A stretch of DNA of 43,406 bases, taken from the NCBI GenBank assembly GCA_017694345.1, contig JADIMY010000086.1, positions 1 through 43,406 of the forward strand. The letters run 5' to 3'. The DNA comes from Candidatus Onthovivens merdipullorum (GTDB lineage: Bacteria; Bacillota_I; Bacilli_A; RFN20; CAG-826). The first letter of the stretch is position 1. Each line of letters starts with the position of its first letter. Positions 15,138-22,969 of the stretch are shown in pieces. The position numbers and the translations under genes were made by a program. Below the pieces are notes generated by a model. That model had not been told where the DNA came from. It saw only the letters and a list, made by a program, of their open reading frames with translations, and did not search any database.

Positions 15138-15737
15138 ATGTATTTTGATATCATTGTAAGTTTATTGGTATTAGTAATTTTTATTTTTACAGTTATAGTT
15201 TATTTAAACGGACTTAAAGTTGATAATAAAATTACTTCATTAGTGATTAAGGAATTTGATAATCGTGAATTTTATGAGAACTTCGATCTTGATGAAGATA
15301 TTAAAGTTTTATTTGAAAATAAAGATTATCAATTTTTAGTAAAGGAGCTTTATAAAAATAAAAGAATTACTTTTTCGTATGATGAATTAATTAAAAAAGT
15401 TAAAAAAACTAAGTTTAAAAATATTACAGTATGTGAAAAAGAATTTAATGATTTAATAGAAAGTTTGCTAAATAAAAAAGATTATTTACCGTTAAATACT
15501 TTTTGTGAAAAGATAAATTATGAACTGTTTAAATTAGAAAACTTTTCTTTTTATGCTTTGACTAATCCTAGTTTAAATGACTATTTATATCAAACTTATA
15601 AGAAAGAATTTATTAATCGAGTTTATAATCTTTCCTTTTTTATTAGTTCGATTGATGAAGATGAATTTAAATATAGTAATATTAGATTGCTTTATGAAAA
15701 ACGGATAAAAAGAAGAATATCTAAATCGTTCTTTTAA
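15138..15737 (+). CDS. Single-pass membrane protein of unknown function
   Basis: I do not recognise this 199-residue protein. It starts with one membrane segment (about residues 5-26, IIVSLLVLVIFIFTVIVYLNGL) and continues as an acidic and basic helical cytoplasmic domain without Cys motifs or repeats. It has a strong ribosome binding site (AGTAGGAGGTGAG). The 11 bases TACCACTTGTA just upstream are identical to those ahead of the Tad-like operon at the same distance from the start. It ends 19 bases from the convergent esterase gene. Confidence 0.75.
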   Translation: MYFDIIVSLLVLVIFIFTVIVYLNGLKVDNKITSLVIKEFDNREFYENFDLDEDIKVLFENKDYQFLVKELYKNKRITFSYDELIKKVKKTKFKNITVCEKEFNDLIESLLNKKDYLPLNTFCEKINYELFKLENFSFYALTNPSLNDYLYQTYKKEFINRVYNLSFFISSIDEDEFKYSNIRLLYEKRIKRRISKSFF

Positions 15738-15756
15738 AATTTTAAATTGAAGAAAA

Positions 15757-16698
15757 TTAAGACTGTTCGTTAAAATTTTTATTTAAAAACTCGATGATAA
15801 AAGCGTTACATTTTTTAGAAACATCTAAAAAAGGTCTTGTAACATTATAGACATGATTTGCTTCTAGACTATCTTCATAATAGTAGTCATAATTAAAACC
15901 ATTTTCTTTAAATATATTTAATAAATCATCGACTTGCTTATGAGTTAATTCGTCCCCTTTACTTCCGATGAGTAAGATTGGGATTGATTTATCAAAGAAA
16001 TTTAAAAAATAATGACCATCAGAAAACAAATAGTTTGGAGTAGATTTATAAAATTTGCCAAACAAATCTAAATTAAAATAACGCTGCAAAAATTTATTTA
16101 AAATCTTATTTTTTGGAGTAATAGGAATATTATGAATAAATGGAGCAGGGTGATTCAAGATTAAAGAATTAACTTTTATATCAATAGGTTTAATTGAATA
16201 AATATTACTTAAAAATTTAGAGTTATAAATACTTAATAAAAGTAAAGCAAGTTGTCCGCCAGCACTATCTCCACAAAAAGATATTTTATTTTTATTAATT
16301 GGTAAAGACTCACAATTTAAAATATATCTAATAGAAGAATCAATATCTATTAGCATATCGTTTAATGTTGCACCATCGATAAATAGTCTATAGGACATAG
16401 TTAGTACTATAAAACCGTTTCTTGCTATTTCCATCGCAAATAGACCATTTAAATCTTTATCTCCATAAAACCATCCACCACCATGAATATCAATAATTAA
16501 AGGATATTTTTTAACTAAATCAATATTTTTAGGTAAATAAATATTTAACCTGTGGTAAGGATTATTATCTTCGATATAAGAGTAAGTTTTAATTTCGATG
16601 TCTTTTACATCCTTTTGCATAGCGATGTATTTACTATCTCCATTTTTAATATCTATTTGAGCTTTTCTCAATAACTTTTTAAAAATTTTTCGAAACAT
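15757..16698 (-). CDS. Alpha/beta hydrolase, esterase/lipase family
   Basis: This is a serine hydrolase of the carboxylesterase / BD-FAE type. The oxyanion-hole motif DIHGGGWFYGDKD is at about residue 70 and the nucleophile elbow GDSAGGQ at about 143. The likely Asp (IGSKGDELT) and His (EANHVYN) of the triad are near the C-terminus. There is no signal peptide, so it is probably cytoplasmic. The substrate is unknown; short-chain esters or acyl sugars are typical. It starts at an ATG behind ATCGAGGAT and shares a divergent AT-rich promoter region with the phosphodiesterase gene. The N-terminal 40 residues are basic and not conserved. Confidence 0.87.
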   Translation of the reverse strand: MFRKIFKKLLRKAQIDIKNGDSKYIAMQKDVKDIEIKTYSYIEDNNPYHRLNIYLPKNIDLVKKYPLIIDIHGGGWFYGDKDLNGLFAMEIARNGFIVLTMSYRLFIDGATLNDMLIDIDSSIRYILNCESLPINKNKISFCGDSAGGQLALLLLSIYNSKFLSNIYSIKPIDIKVNSLILNHPAPFIHNIPITPKNKILNKFLQRYFNLDLFGKFYKSTPNYLFSDGHYFLNFFDKSIPILLIGSKGDELTHKQVDDLLNIFKENGFNYDYYYEDSLEANHVYNVTRPFLDVSKKCNAFIIEFLNKNFNEQS

Positions 16699-16765
16699 TT
16701 TTAATCCTCGATGGTTTTTATTATAATTTAAAGAAGTTAAAACTCATATAGTTTTTTGGAGGAAT

Positions 16766-17314
16766 ATGAAAGCACTTATTATATCGGATATACATGGTTC
16801 TAGTTATTATTTAAAAAAAGTGTTAGATAACGAATGTTATTTTGATAAACTCATCATTTTAGGAGATATATTATATCATGGTCCTAGAAATGATTTGCCT
16901 TATGGTTATAATCCTAAAGAAGTAATAAAGATTTTAAATAATTTAAAAACAAAAATCATTGCAGTTAAAGGAAATTGTGAGGCTTATGTTGATCAAATGG
17001 TTTTAGATTTTCCAATTTGTGAAAGCTCCTTTGTTTCAATGAATAATTTAGATTTATTTTTAACTCATGGACATTTAATAAATGAGGAACATCCAATTAG
17101 TTTACCTTATAAGACAATTGTTTTATACGGACATACGCACATTCATAAAATTAGTGAAGTAAATGGCAATACTTATTTAAATCCAGGAAGTGTTTCTTTA
17201 GCAAAAGGGGATAAAATTAATAGTTATGCTATATTAGAAAATAATAAAATTACAATTTATGATTTGAATAAAAATGTTTTAATGCAATATAGTCAAAGTA
17301 TTAAATATGAGTAA
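16766..17314 (+). CDS. yfcE: YfcE-type metallophosphodiesterase
   Basis: This is a two-metal phosphodiesterase of the calcineurin-like superfamily. Metal-binding motifs occur in family order: SDIHGS (residues 8-13), GDILYHGPRND, KGNCE, THGH and GHTHIH. The motif YHGPRNDLPYGYNP is typical of YfcE/MJ0936. Its 182 residues are the usual length. The natural substrate of the family is not settled. TATAAT lies at 16722-16727, and the GGAGGA ribosome binding site precedes the ATG. The Nudix gene begins in its last eight bases. Confidence 0.92.
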   Translation: MKALIISDIHGSSYYLKKVLDNECYFDKLIILGDILYHGPRNDLPYGYNPKEVIKILNNLKTKIIAVKGNCEAYVDQMVLDFPICESSFVSMNNLDLFLTHGHLINEEHPISLPYKTIVLYGHTHIHKISEVNGNTYLNPGSVSLAKGDKINSYAILENNKITIYDLNKNVLMQYSQSIKYE

Positions 17315-17717
17315 ATATATAAAATGTGAAATTTCTAATATGTGTATGGTCTATAATGGCGACTATATTTTAGTAATAGACCGTAAAAAGAAAGATTGGC
17401 CTGGAATTAGTTTTCCTGGTGGACATCTTGAAGATAACGAATCTTTAACTCAATCTGTTATTAGAGAAGTAAAAGAAGAAACTGGTTTAGATATTTTTGA
17501 TCCTATTCTATGTGATATTAAAGAATGGCACTTAGAAGAAGGTGTTTTATATTTAGGTTTACTTTATAAAACCAATAAATTTAAAGGTGAAATTATTTCT
17601 AGTGAGGAAGGCAAAGTTTTTTGGATTAAAAAAGAAGAATTAAGTAAATATAAGTTATCTCAAGATTTTGAAGAATTATTTCATCTTATAGACGATAAGC
17701 AAATTACTTTAAAATAA
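17307..17717 (+). CDS. Nudix hydrolase (MutT-like)
   Basis: The complete Nudix box GGHLEDNESLTQSVIREVKEETGL is present at about residues 37-60, satisfying GX5EX7REUXEEXGU. This 136-residue enzyme probably hydrolyses a nucleoside diphosphate derivative. Similarity to MutT/YtkD-type proteins suggests 8-oxo-dGTP, but the substrate cannot be read from the sequence. It overlaps the yfcE-type gene by eight bases and is probably co-translated. Confidence 0.92.
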   Translation: MSKYIKCEISNMCMVYNGDYILVIDRKKKDWPGISFPGGHLEDNESLTQSVIREVKEETGLDIFDPILCDIKEWHLEEGVLYLGLLYKTNKFKGEIISSEEGKVFWIKKEELSKYKLSQDFEELFHLIDDKQITLK

Positions 17718-17754
17718 TGAAATTTTTCTTTATTGTTTTATTAGAGGTAAATAA

Positions 17755-18672
17755 ATGAAAGAGATATATGATTTAATTATTATCGGAGCTGGACCAAGCG
17801 GAGTTAGTGCAGCAATTTATAGTAATAGAAGCGGATTAAAAACTTTAGTAATTGAAAAAAATGCGATTGGTGGTCAAGTTATTAATGCTTATGAAATTGA
17901 AAACTATCCAGGTTTTCCTAAAGTTCATGGCTTTGATTTAGCTTTAAGTTTTAGTGAACAATTAAAATATAACGAAATTAAAGTAGAATATGATGAAGTA
18001 ATTAGTGTTATCAAACAAGAAGATGATATTTTTAAAATTATTACAAAATCAAGTAGAGAATTTTATTCGAAATATGTTGTATTAGCTTTAGGAAGCAATC
18101 CTAAAAAGTTAGGAATTAATAAAGAAGATGAATTTATTGGTAAAGGTGTTTCTTATTGTGCAACCTGTGATGGTGCTTTTTATCGAAACAAAGATGTAGC
18201 CGTAATTGGCGGAGGAAATAGTGCAATTACTGAAGCGATCTATTTATCCGAGATTACAAATAAAGTTTATGTAATTGTTAGAAATAAACTTAGAGCGGAT
18301 AATGTTGAAATAAGTAGAATGAAAAATAGAAAAAATATTGAAGTTTTAGAGGGTTTTCAAATAAAAGAGCTCCTTGGAAATGAAGTTTTAAATGGGGTTT
18401 TACTAACTAATAATGATGGGTCAATGATTAGAAAATTGGATGTATCAGGTATATTTATTTATATTGGTCAATTACCTCCTACTAAATTTTTGTCTAATTT
18501 AAATATTTTGAATAAAGATGGTTATATTGAAGTTAATGAACACTATGAAACAAAAGTTAAAAATTTATACGCAATAGGTGATGTTATACCAAAACATTTA
18601 AGACAAATTGTTAACGCTGTAAGTGATGGAGCTTTAGTAATAGATAACATTAAAAACATAAATAATTTTTAA
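17755..18672 (+). CDS. trxB: Thioredoxin reductase
   Basis: This FAD/NAD(P)H flavoprotein would reduce thioredoxin. The FAD-binding IIGAGPSGVSAA is at about residues 9-20, the redox-active CATC in SYCATCDGAFYRNKD at about 138, the second nucleotide-binding motif VIGGGNSAITEA at about 155, and a C-terminal YAIGDVIPKHLRQIVNAVSDGA. In place of the usual HRRxxxR it has VRNKLR, so NADPH preference is uncertain. Its 305 residues are normal. The ribosome binding site is TTAGAGGTAA. It lies upstream of the hydrogenase operon but has no shared transcript signal. Confidence 0.92.
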   Translation: MKEIYDLIIIGAGPSGVSAAIYSNRSGLKTLVIEKNAIGGQVINAYEIENYPGFPKVHGFDLALSFSEQLKYNEIKVEYDEVISVIKQEDDIFKIITKSSREFYSKYVVLALGSNPKKLGINKEDEFIGKGVSYCATCDGAFYRNKDVAVIGGGNSAITEAIYLSEITNKVYVIVRNKLRADNVEISRMKNRKNIEVLEGFQIKELLGNEVLNGVLLTNNDGSMIRKLDVSGIFIYIGQLPPTKFLSNLNILNKDGYIEVNEHYETKVKNLYAIGDVIPKHLRQIVNAVSDGALVIDNIKNINNF

Positions 18673-18715
18673 TAAAATTCAGTGAAAATATTTTTGTATT
18701 GTTGGCTTTATTTTA

Positions 18716-18751
18716 TTGTCAATAACCCTTATAAAAAGTAAAATATAAGGG
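18716..18751 (+). promoter_or_regulatory. Promoter and possible operator of the hydrogenase operon
   Basis: TTGTCA (18716-18721) and TAAAAT (18739-18744) are 17 bases apart. A perfect inverted repeat CCCTTATA...TATAAGGG (18726-18733 and 18744-18751, ten-base spacer) covers the -10 region and is well placed for a repressor. It does not match the usual Rex site (TTGTGAA...TTCACAA). Confidence 0.7.
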
Positions 18752-18767
18752 TACTGGAGATTTTAAT

Positions 18768-19250
18768 ATGTATCTAAGAAAAGAAGCCAAAGATATGATA
18801 AAGGAAATTTGTAATCGTTATAAAGACGAACCAAGTCCTTTAATGCTTATTTTAAGTGACACACAAAAAGAATATGGTTATATTCCTTTAGAAGTTCAAG
18901 AAATTATTAGTGAAGAAACTGGAATTCCAGTTAGCGAAATTTATGGTGTTGTAACTTTTTATTCATTTTTTAGTTTAGTTCCCAAAGGAAGGTATGTTAT
19001 CGGAGTTTGTATTGGAACGGCTTGCTATGTTAAAGGTGGACAGAATGTTTTAGATAAATTTGGAGAATTACTTCATATAAAGCAAGGTCAAACTACAGAA
19101 GATGGATTGTTTACTTTAGATGGACTTAGATGTATTGGAGCTTGTGGTATTGCTCCTGCTATTTCGATAAATGGCAAAGTTTATCCAAAAGTAAAATTAG
19201 CTGATATTCCTAAAATTATTAAAGAATACCGTGAAAAGGAGATTGAATAA
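18768..19250 (+). CDS. hydC: NuoE-like [2Fe-2S] subunit of NAD-linked [FeFe] hydrogenase
   Basis: This is the small electron-transfer subunit of a trimeric hydrogenase (HydC/HndA type), a thioredoxin-fold [2Fe-2S] protein. Cys ligands are visible in CIGTACYVKGG (about residue 83) and RCIGACGIAPA (about 124). An N-terminal helical domain carries the conserved stretch PLMLILSDTQKEYGYIP and VYGVVTFYSFFS-like sequence. Its 160 residues are normal for NuoE-type subunits. It is the first gene behind the 18716-18744 promoter and ends one base into the next start. A respiratory complex I role is excluded because no other nuo genes are present. Confidence 0.93.
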   Translation: MYLRKEAKDMIKEICNRYKDEPSPLMLILSDTQKEYGYIPLEVQEIISEETGIPVSEIYGVVTFYSFFSLVPKGRYVIGVCIGTACYVKGGQNVLDKFGELLHIKQGQTTEDGLFTLDGLRCIGACGIAPAISINGKVYPKVKLADIPKIIKEYREKEIE

Positions 19251-21127
19251 TGAAAGTTAAATCTATCCAAACTCTAAATGATTTAAATAAAAAAATTAAA
19301 TCTTGTGAAGAATGCGTAACTAAAAAATTTAATGGAGAAGATGGCAAAAGACATATCGTAGTTTGTGGTGGAACTGGATGTTTAAGCAGTGATTCTCAAT
19401 TAATAATCGATAATTTTAATAATCTTATTAAAAAGCATAAACTAGAAGATAAAGTTACTTGTAATGTTGTCGGATGTTTTGGTTTTTGTTCTCAAGGTCC
19501 ATTTGTAAAAATTTATCCTGAAGATACTTTATATCACGCTGTTAAACCAAGTGACTGCGAAAAGATTTTTGAAAGCGATATTTTAAATAATAAAATTGTC
19601 GAGGAACTTTTATATGAAGATCCTAATACTCACGAAAAAATAAAAAGACAAGATGATATTAATTTTTATAAAAAACAACTACGCATTGTTTTAAATGGTT
19701 GTGGGCAAATAAATCCTGAAATTATTGATGAAGCCTTAGGATTTGGTGCCTTTAAAGGTTTAATCAAAGCTTTATCCATGAAACGCCAAGATGTAATTAA
19801 TGAAGTTTTAAATAGCGGACTTAGAGGTAGAGGTGGAGCTGGTTTCTCAACGGGCAAAAAGTGGCAGTTTGCATACAATCAAGATAACAATACAAAATAT
19901 GTAGTTTGTAATGGAGATGAAGGTGACCCAGGTGCATTCATGGATCGTTCTATATTAGAGGGCAATCCAGTTAGTGTTATTGAGGGAATGATGATTGCTG
20001 GTTATGCAATCGGTGCTGAGAATGGTTATTTTTATGTTCGAGCTGAATATCCAATTGCTGTTAAAAGGTTACAAATTGCTATTAAAGAATTAGAAGAACT
20101 TGGCTTATTAGGCAAAAACATTTTAAATAGCGGATTTAACTTTAATGTTCATATTCGTTTAGGTGCTGGAGCCTTTGTTTGTGGAGAAGAAACAGCCTTA
20201 CTTAATTCTATTGAGGGAAAAAGAGGTATGCCTCGTCCTAGACCTCCTTTCCCAGCTGTTAAGGGTTTATGGGGTAAACCAACAATCATTAATAATGTTG
20301 AAACATTAGCTAATGTACCTTATATTTTAAGAATCGGCGCTGAAAAATTTGCAAGTATTGGGACTGAAAAATCTAAAGGAACAAAAGTTTTTGCATTGGG
20401 TGGTAAAGTTAAAAATGTCGGTTTAGTTGAAGTTCCTATGGGAACTACATTAAGAGAATTAATTTATGATATCGGAGGAGGTATTCCTAATAATAAGCGT
20501 TTCCAAGCTATTCAAACAGGTGGTCCTAGTGGTGGATGTTTAACTTTAAGTGAACTCGATACTCCAATTGACTTCGATAATTTAATTGCAAAAGGATCAA
20601 TGATGGGAAGTGGTGGTGCAATTGTTATGGACGAAGATAATTGTATGGTTGATGTTGCTAAATTTTATCTAGAGTTTATTTGTGATGAAAGCTGTGGCAA
20701 ATGTAGTCAATGTCGTATAGGAACAAAGAGATTATTAGAAATTCTTACTAAAGTTACTGATGGAAGAGCAACATTAGAAGATATTGATAAACTTGAATCT
20801 TTAAGCGAATCAATTCAAGTTGGTAGCTTATGTGGCTTAGGACAAACAGCACCTAACCCAGTAATTTCTACTCTTACGAAATTTAGAGATGTTTATCTTA
20901 GACATGTCGTTGATAAAAAGTGTGATGCTGGTGTATGTAAAAATTTAATTAGTTTTCATATCGATCCTAATAAATGTAAGAAGTGTAGTTTGTGTGCTAG
21001 AAACTGTCCAGTTAACGCTATAAGTGGTGTAGTTGGTAAAGAAGTATTTAAGATTGATAATAATAAATGTATTAAATGTGGAACTTGTATTAGTGCTTGT
21101 AAATTTAATGCAATTTATAAAAAGTGA
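19250..21127 (+). CDS. hydB: NuoF-like NADH/FMN subunit of [FeFe] hydrogenase
   Basis: This flavin subunit oxidises or reduces NAD(H) and exchanges electrons with the other subunits. Domains in order: a thioredoxin-like [2Fe-2S] domain (about 1-125; CGGTGC, CNVVGCFGFC), the NuoF core with GRGGAGFSTGKKW (NADH/FMN loop, about 194) and CNGDEGDPGAFMDRS, an SLBB region, a [4Fe-4S] site ESCGKCSQCRIGTKR (about 478), and a C-terminal two-cluster ferredoxin domain (CKKCSLCARNCP, CIKCGTCISAC). The 625-residue layout is that of HydB/HndC. It overlaps its neighbours by one base or a few bases. Confidence 0.95.
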   Translation: MKVKSIQTLNDLNKKIKSCEECVTKKFNGEDGKRHIVVCGGTGCLSSDSQLIIDNFNNLIKKHKLEDKVTCNVVGCFGFCSQGPFVKIYPEDTLYHAVKPSDCEKIFESDILNNKIVEELLYEDPNTHEKIKRQDDINFYKKQLRIVLNGCGQINPEIIDEALGFGAFKGLIKALSMKRQDVINEVLNSGLRGRGGAGFSTGKKWQFAYNQDNNTKYVVCNGDEGDPGAFMDRSILEGNPVSVIEGMMIAGYAIGAENGYFYVRAEYPIAVKRLQIAIKELEELGLLGKNILNSGFNFNVHIRLGAGAFVCGEETALLNSIEGKRGMPRPRPPFPAVKGLWGKPTIINNVETLANVPYILRIGAEKFASIGTEKSKGTKVFALGGKVKNVGLVEVPMGTTLRELIYDIGGGIPNNKRFQAIQTGGPSGGCLTLSELDTPIDFDNLIAKGSMMGSGGAIVMDEDNCMVDVAKFYLEFICDESCGKCSQCRIGTKRLLEILTKVTDGRATLEDIDKLESLSESIQVGSLCGLGQTAPNPVISTLTKFRDVYLRHVVDKKCDAGVCKNLISFHIDPNKCKKCSLCARNCPVNAISGVVGKEVFKIDNNKCIKCGTCISACKFNAIYKK

Positions 21128-21135
21128 GAAGATAT

Positions 21136-22917
21136 ATGGCAAAAATTCAGATTTTTATAGAAAATAAACCTTATGTGGTTGAAGAAGGACTAACAATACT
21201 TGAAGCTTGCAAAATTTGCGGGTTTAATATTCCAAATTTATGTAGTTATCGAAATGGTGAATGTAGTGTGGCAAGTTGTCGTGTCTGTTTAGTTCATGTC
21301 GATGGAGAAAGAAGACTTGTTCCGAGTTGTGCTTATCCTATTAGAGAAGGGATACACATTTCAATAAATGATCCAAAAGCTGTCATTGCTAGAAGAACTA
21401 GTGTTGAGCTACTTTTATCTAATCATTATTATAATTGCCAAGCTTGTAGAAAAAACGGACAATGTGAATTACTAGAAGTTGCTAAAAGAGTTGGTGCTCG
21501 TCCTGAAATGTATGTTGGAGAAAAAACTAAAACAACATATGATGATTTAGCACCTAGTTTAGTAAGAGACACATCAAAATGTGTTTTATGTGGTCGCTGT
21601 ATTGAAGCTTGTAAAAAGACCCAAGGTATTGGAATTTTAGGATTTGAAAATCGTGGATTTAATACTATCGTAGGACCAAGTGAAAATCGCTCTTTTGCTA
21701 ATGTTCCTTGCATTCAATGCGGACAATGTACATTAGTTTGTCCTACTGGAGCATTAATGGAACATAATGAAATAGATAAATTAGATAAAGCATTCCAAGA
21801 TGGAAAATATGTTATAGTTCAAACTGCTCCTGCGGTAAGGGCAGCAATTGGCGAAGAATTTGGTGAAAAAATTGGAACTAGAGTAACTGGCAAAATGGTT
21901 GCTGCATTACATCGTCTTGGATTTTATAGAGTTTTTGATACTAATTTTGCAGCTGATTTAACGATAACTGAAGAAGCTAATGAATTTATTCAAAGAATTA
22001 CATCACATCGACCAGGTCCAATGATTACAAGCTGTTCTCCAGGTTGGATTAATTATATTGAATATTATTACCCAGATTTATTACCACATTTATCAAGCTG
22101 CAAATCTCCTCATGAAATGATGGGAGCTATTATTAAATCTTACTTTGCAGAAAAGCATAATATAGATCGTTCACAAATTTGTGTAGTTTCAGTTATGCCT
22201 TGCACTGCTAAAAAATATGAAAAAGAAAGACCTGCAAACAGTGTAGATGGAATTAGTGATGTTGATGTTGTTTTAACTACTAGAGAATTTGCACAATTAA
22301 TTAAAAGAGCTGGTATCGTATGGAAAAAATTACCTGATGAAGAATTCGATGATGATTTAATAGGTGATTATAGTGGAGCTGGTGCAATTTTTGGTGTTAC
22401 TGGGGGAGTTATGGAAGCAGCTATAAGAACTGCTTATCATATTTTAACTAATGAAGAGCTTGAACCTATTGAATTCACTCCTTGTAGAGGTTTAGAAGGT
22501 ATTAAAGAAGCAAGTTTAAAAATTGGTGGACAAACTTATAATTTTGCGATGTGTAGTGGTATGAAAAATGCTAAAGTTATTTTAGAGCAAATTAAAAATA
22601 ACGAATGCAAATACGATTTTGTAGAAGTTATGGGTTGCCCAGGTGGATGTATTAATGGTGGTGGTCAACCATATGTTATTCCTTTATTTTTGCCTAATGA
22701 AGATGATGATATACAAGATACTTACATTAAGAAAAGAGCCGAAGCACTTTATGATGAAGACCGTGCAAGAAAAGTGCGTAGATCCCACTTGAATCCTGAC
22801 ATTATTAAATTATATAAAGATTATTTAGGAGAATATGGTTCACCTAAAGCCCATAAGTTACTACATACAACTTATAATTATCATCGTGAAAAATATCCTG
22901 ATTTAAATAAAGATTAA
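21136..22917 (+). CDS. hydA: [FeFe] hydrogenase catalytic subunit, NADH-dependent group A
   Basis: This catalytic subunit produces or consumes H2. From the N-terminus it has a plant-type [2Fe-2S] domain (CSYRNGECSVASCRVC), a His/Cys [4Fe-4S] site (HYYNCQACRKNGQC) and two further [4Fe-4S] sites (CVLCGRCIEAC, CIQCGQCTLVCP). The H-cluster domain has L1 TSCSPGW (about 298), L2 MPCTAKKYEKE (about 354) and L3 EVMGCPGGCINGGGQP (about 497). L1 has Ser where many enzymes have a second Cys, a form I recall from multimeric NAD-linked hydrogenases. A C-terminal SSU-like extension is present. I choose ATG 21136 over the track's GTG at 21124 because the sequence before the GTG has no ribosome binding site. 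The maturases HydE, F and G are not in the window. Confidence 0.95.
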   Translation: MAKIQIFIENKPYVVEEGLTILEACKICGFNIPNLCSYRNGECSVASCRVCLVHVDGERRLVPSCAYPIREGIHISINDPKAVIARRTSVELLLSNHYYNCQACRKNGQCELLEVAKRVGARPEMYVGEKTKTTYDDLAPSLVRDTSKCVLCGRCIEACKKTQGIGILGFENRGFNTIVGPSENRSFANVPCIQCGQCTLVCPTGALMEHNEIDKLDKAFQDGKYVIVQTAPAVRAAIGEEFGEKIGTRVTGKMVAALHRLGFYRVFDTNFAADLTITEEANEFIQRITSHRPGPMITSCSPGWINYIEYYYPDLLPHLSSCKSPHEMMGAIIKSYFAEKHNIDRSQICVVSVMPCTAKKYEKERPANSVDGISDVDVVLTTREFAQLIKRAGIVWKKLPDEEFDDDLIGDYSGAGAIFGVTGGVMEAAIRTAYHILTNEELEPIEFTPCRGLEGIKEASLKIGGQTYNFAMCSGMKNAKVILEQIKNNECKYDFVEVMGCPGGCINGGGQPYVIPLFLPNEDDDIQDTYIKKRAEALYDEDRARKVRRSHLNPDIIKLYKDYLGEYGSPKAHKLLHTTYNYHREKYPDLNKD

Positions 22918-22969
22918 AAGAAGATTTTACTAATATAATGAAGTTACGATTTGAAAGTGAGGTGATTTA

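Noticed and set aside
18768-22917. NuoE/NuoF-like genes as part of respiratory complex I
   Set aside because: The third gene has the full H-cluster signature and no other nuo genes are present.
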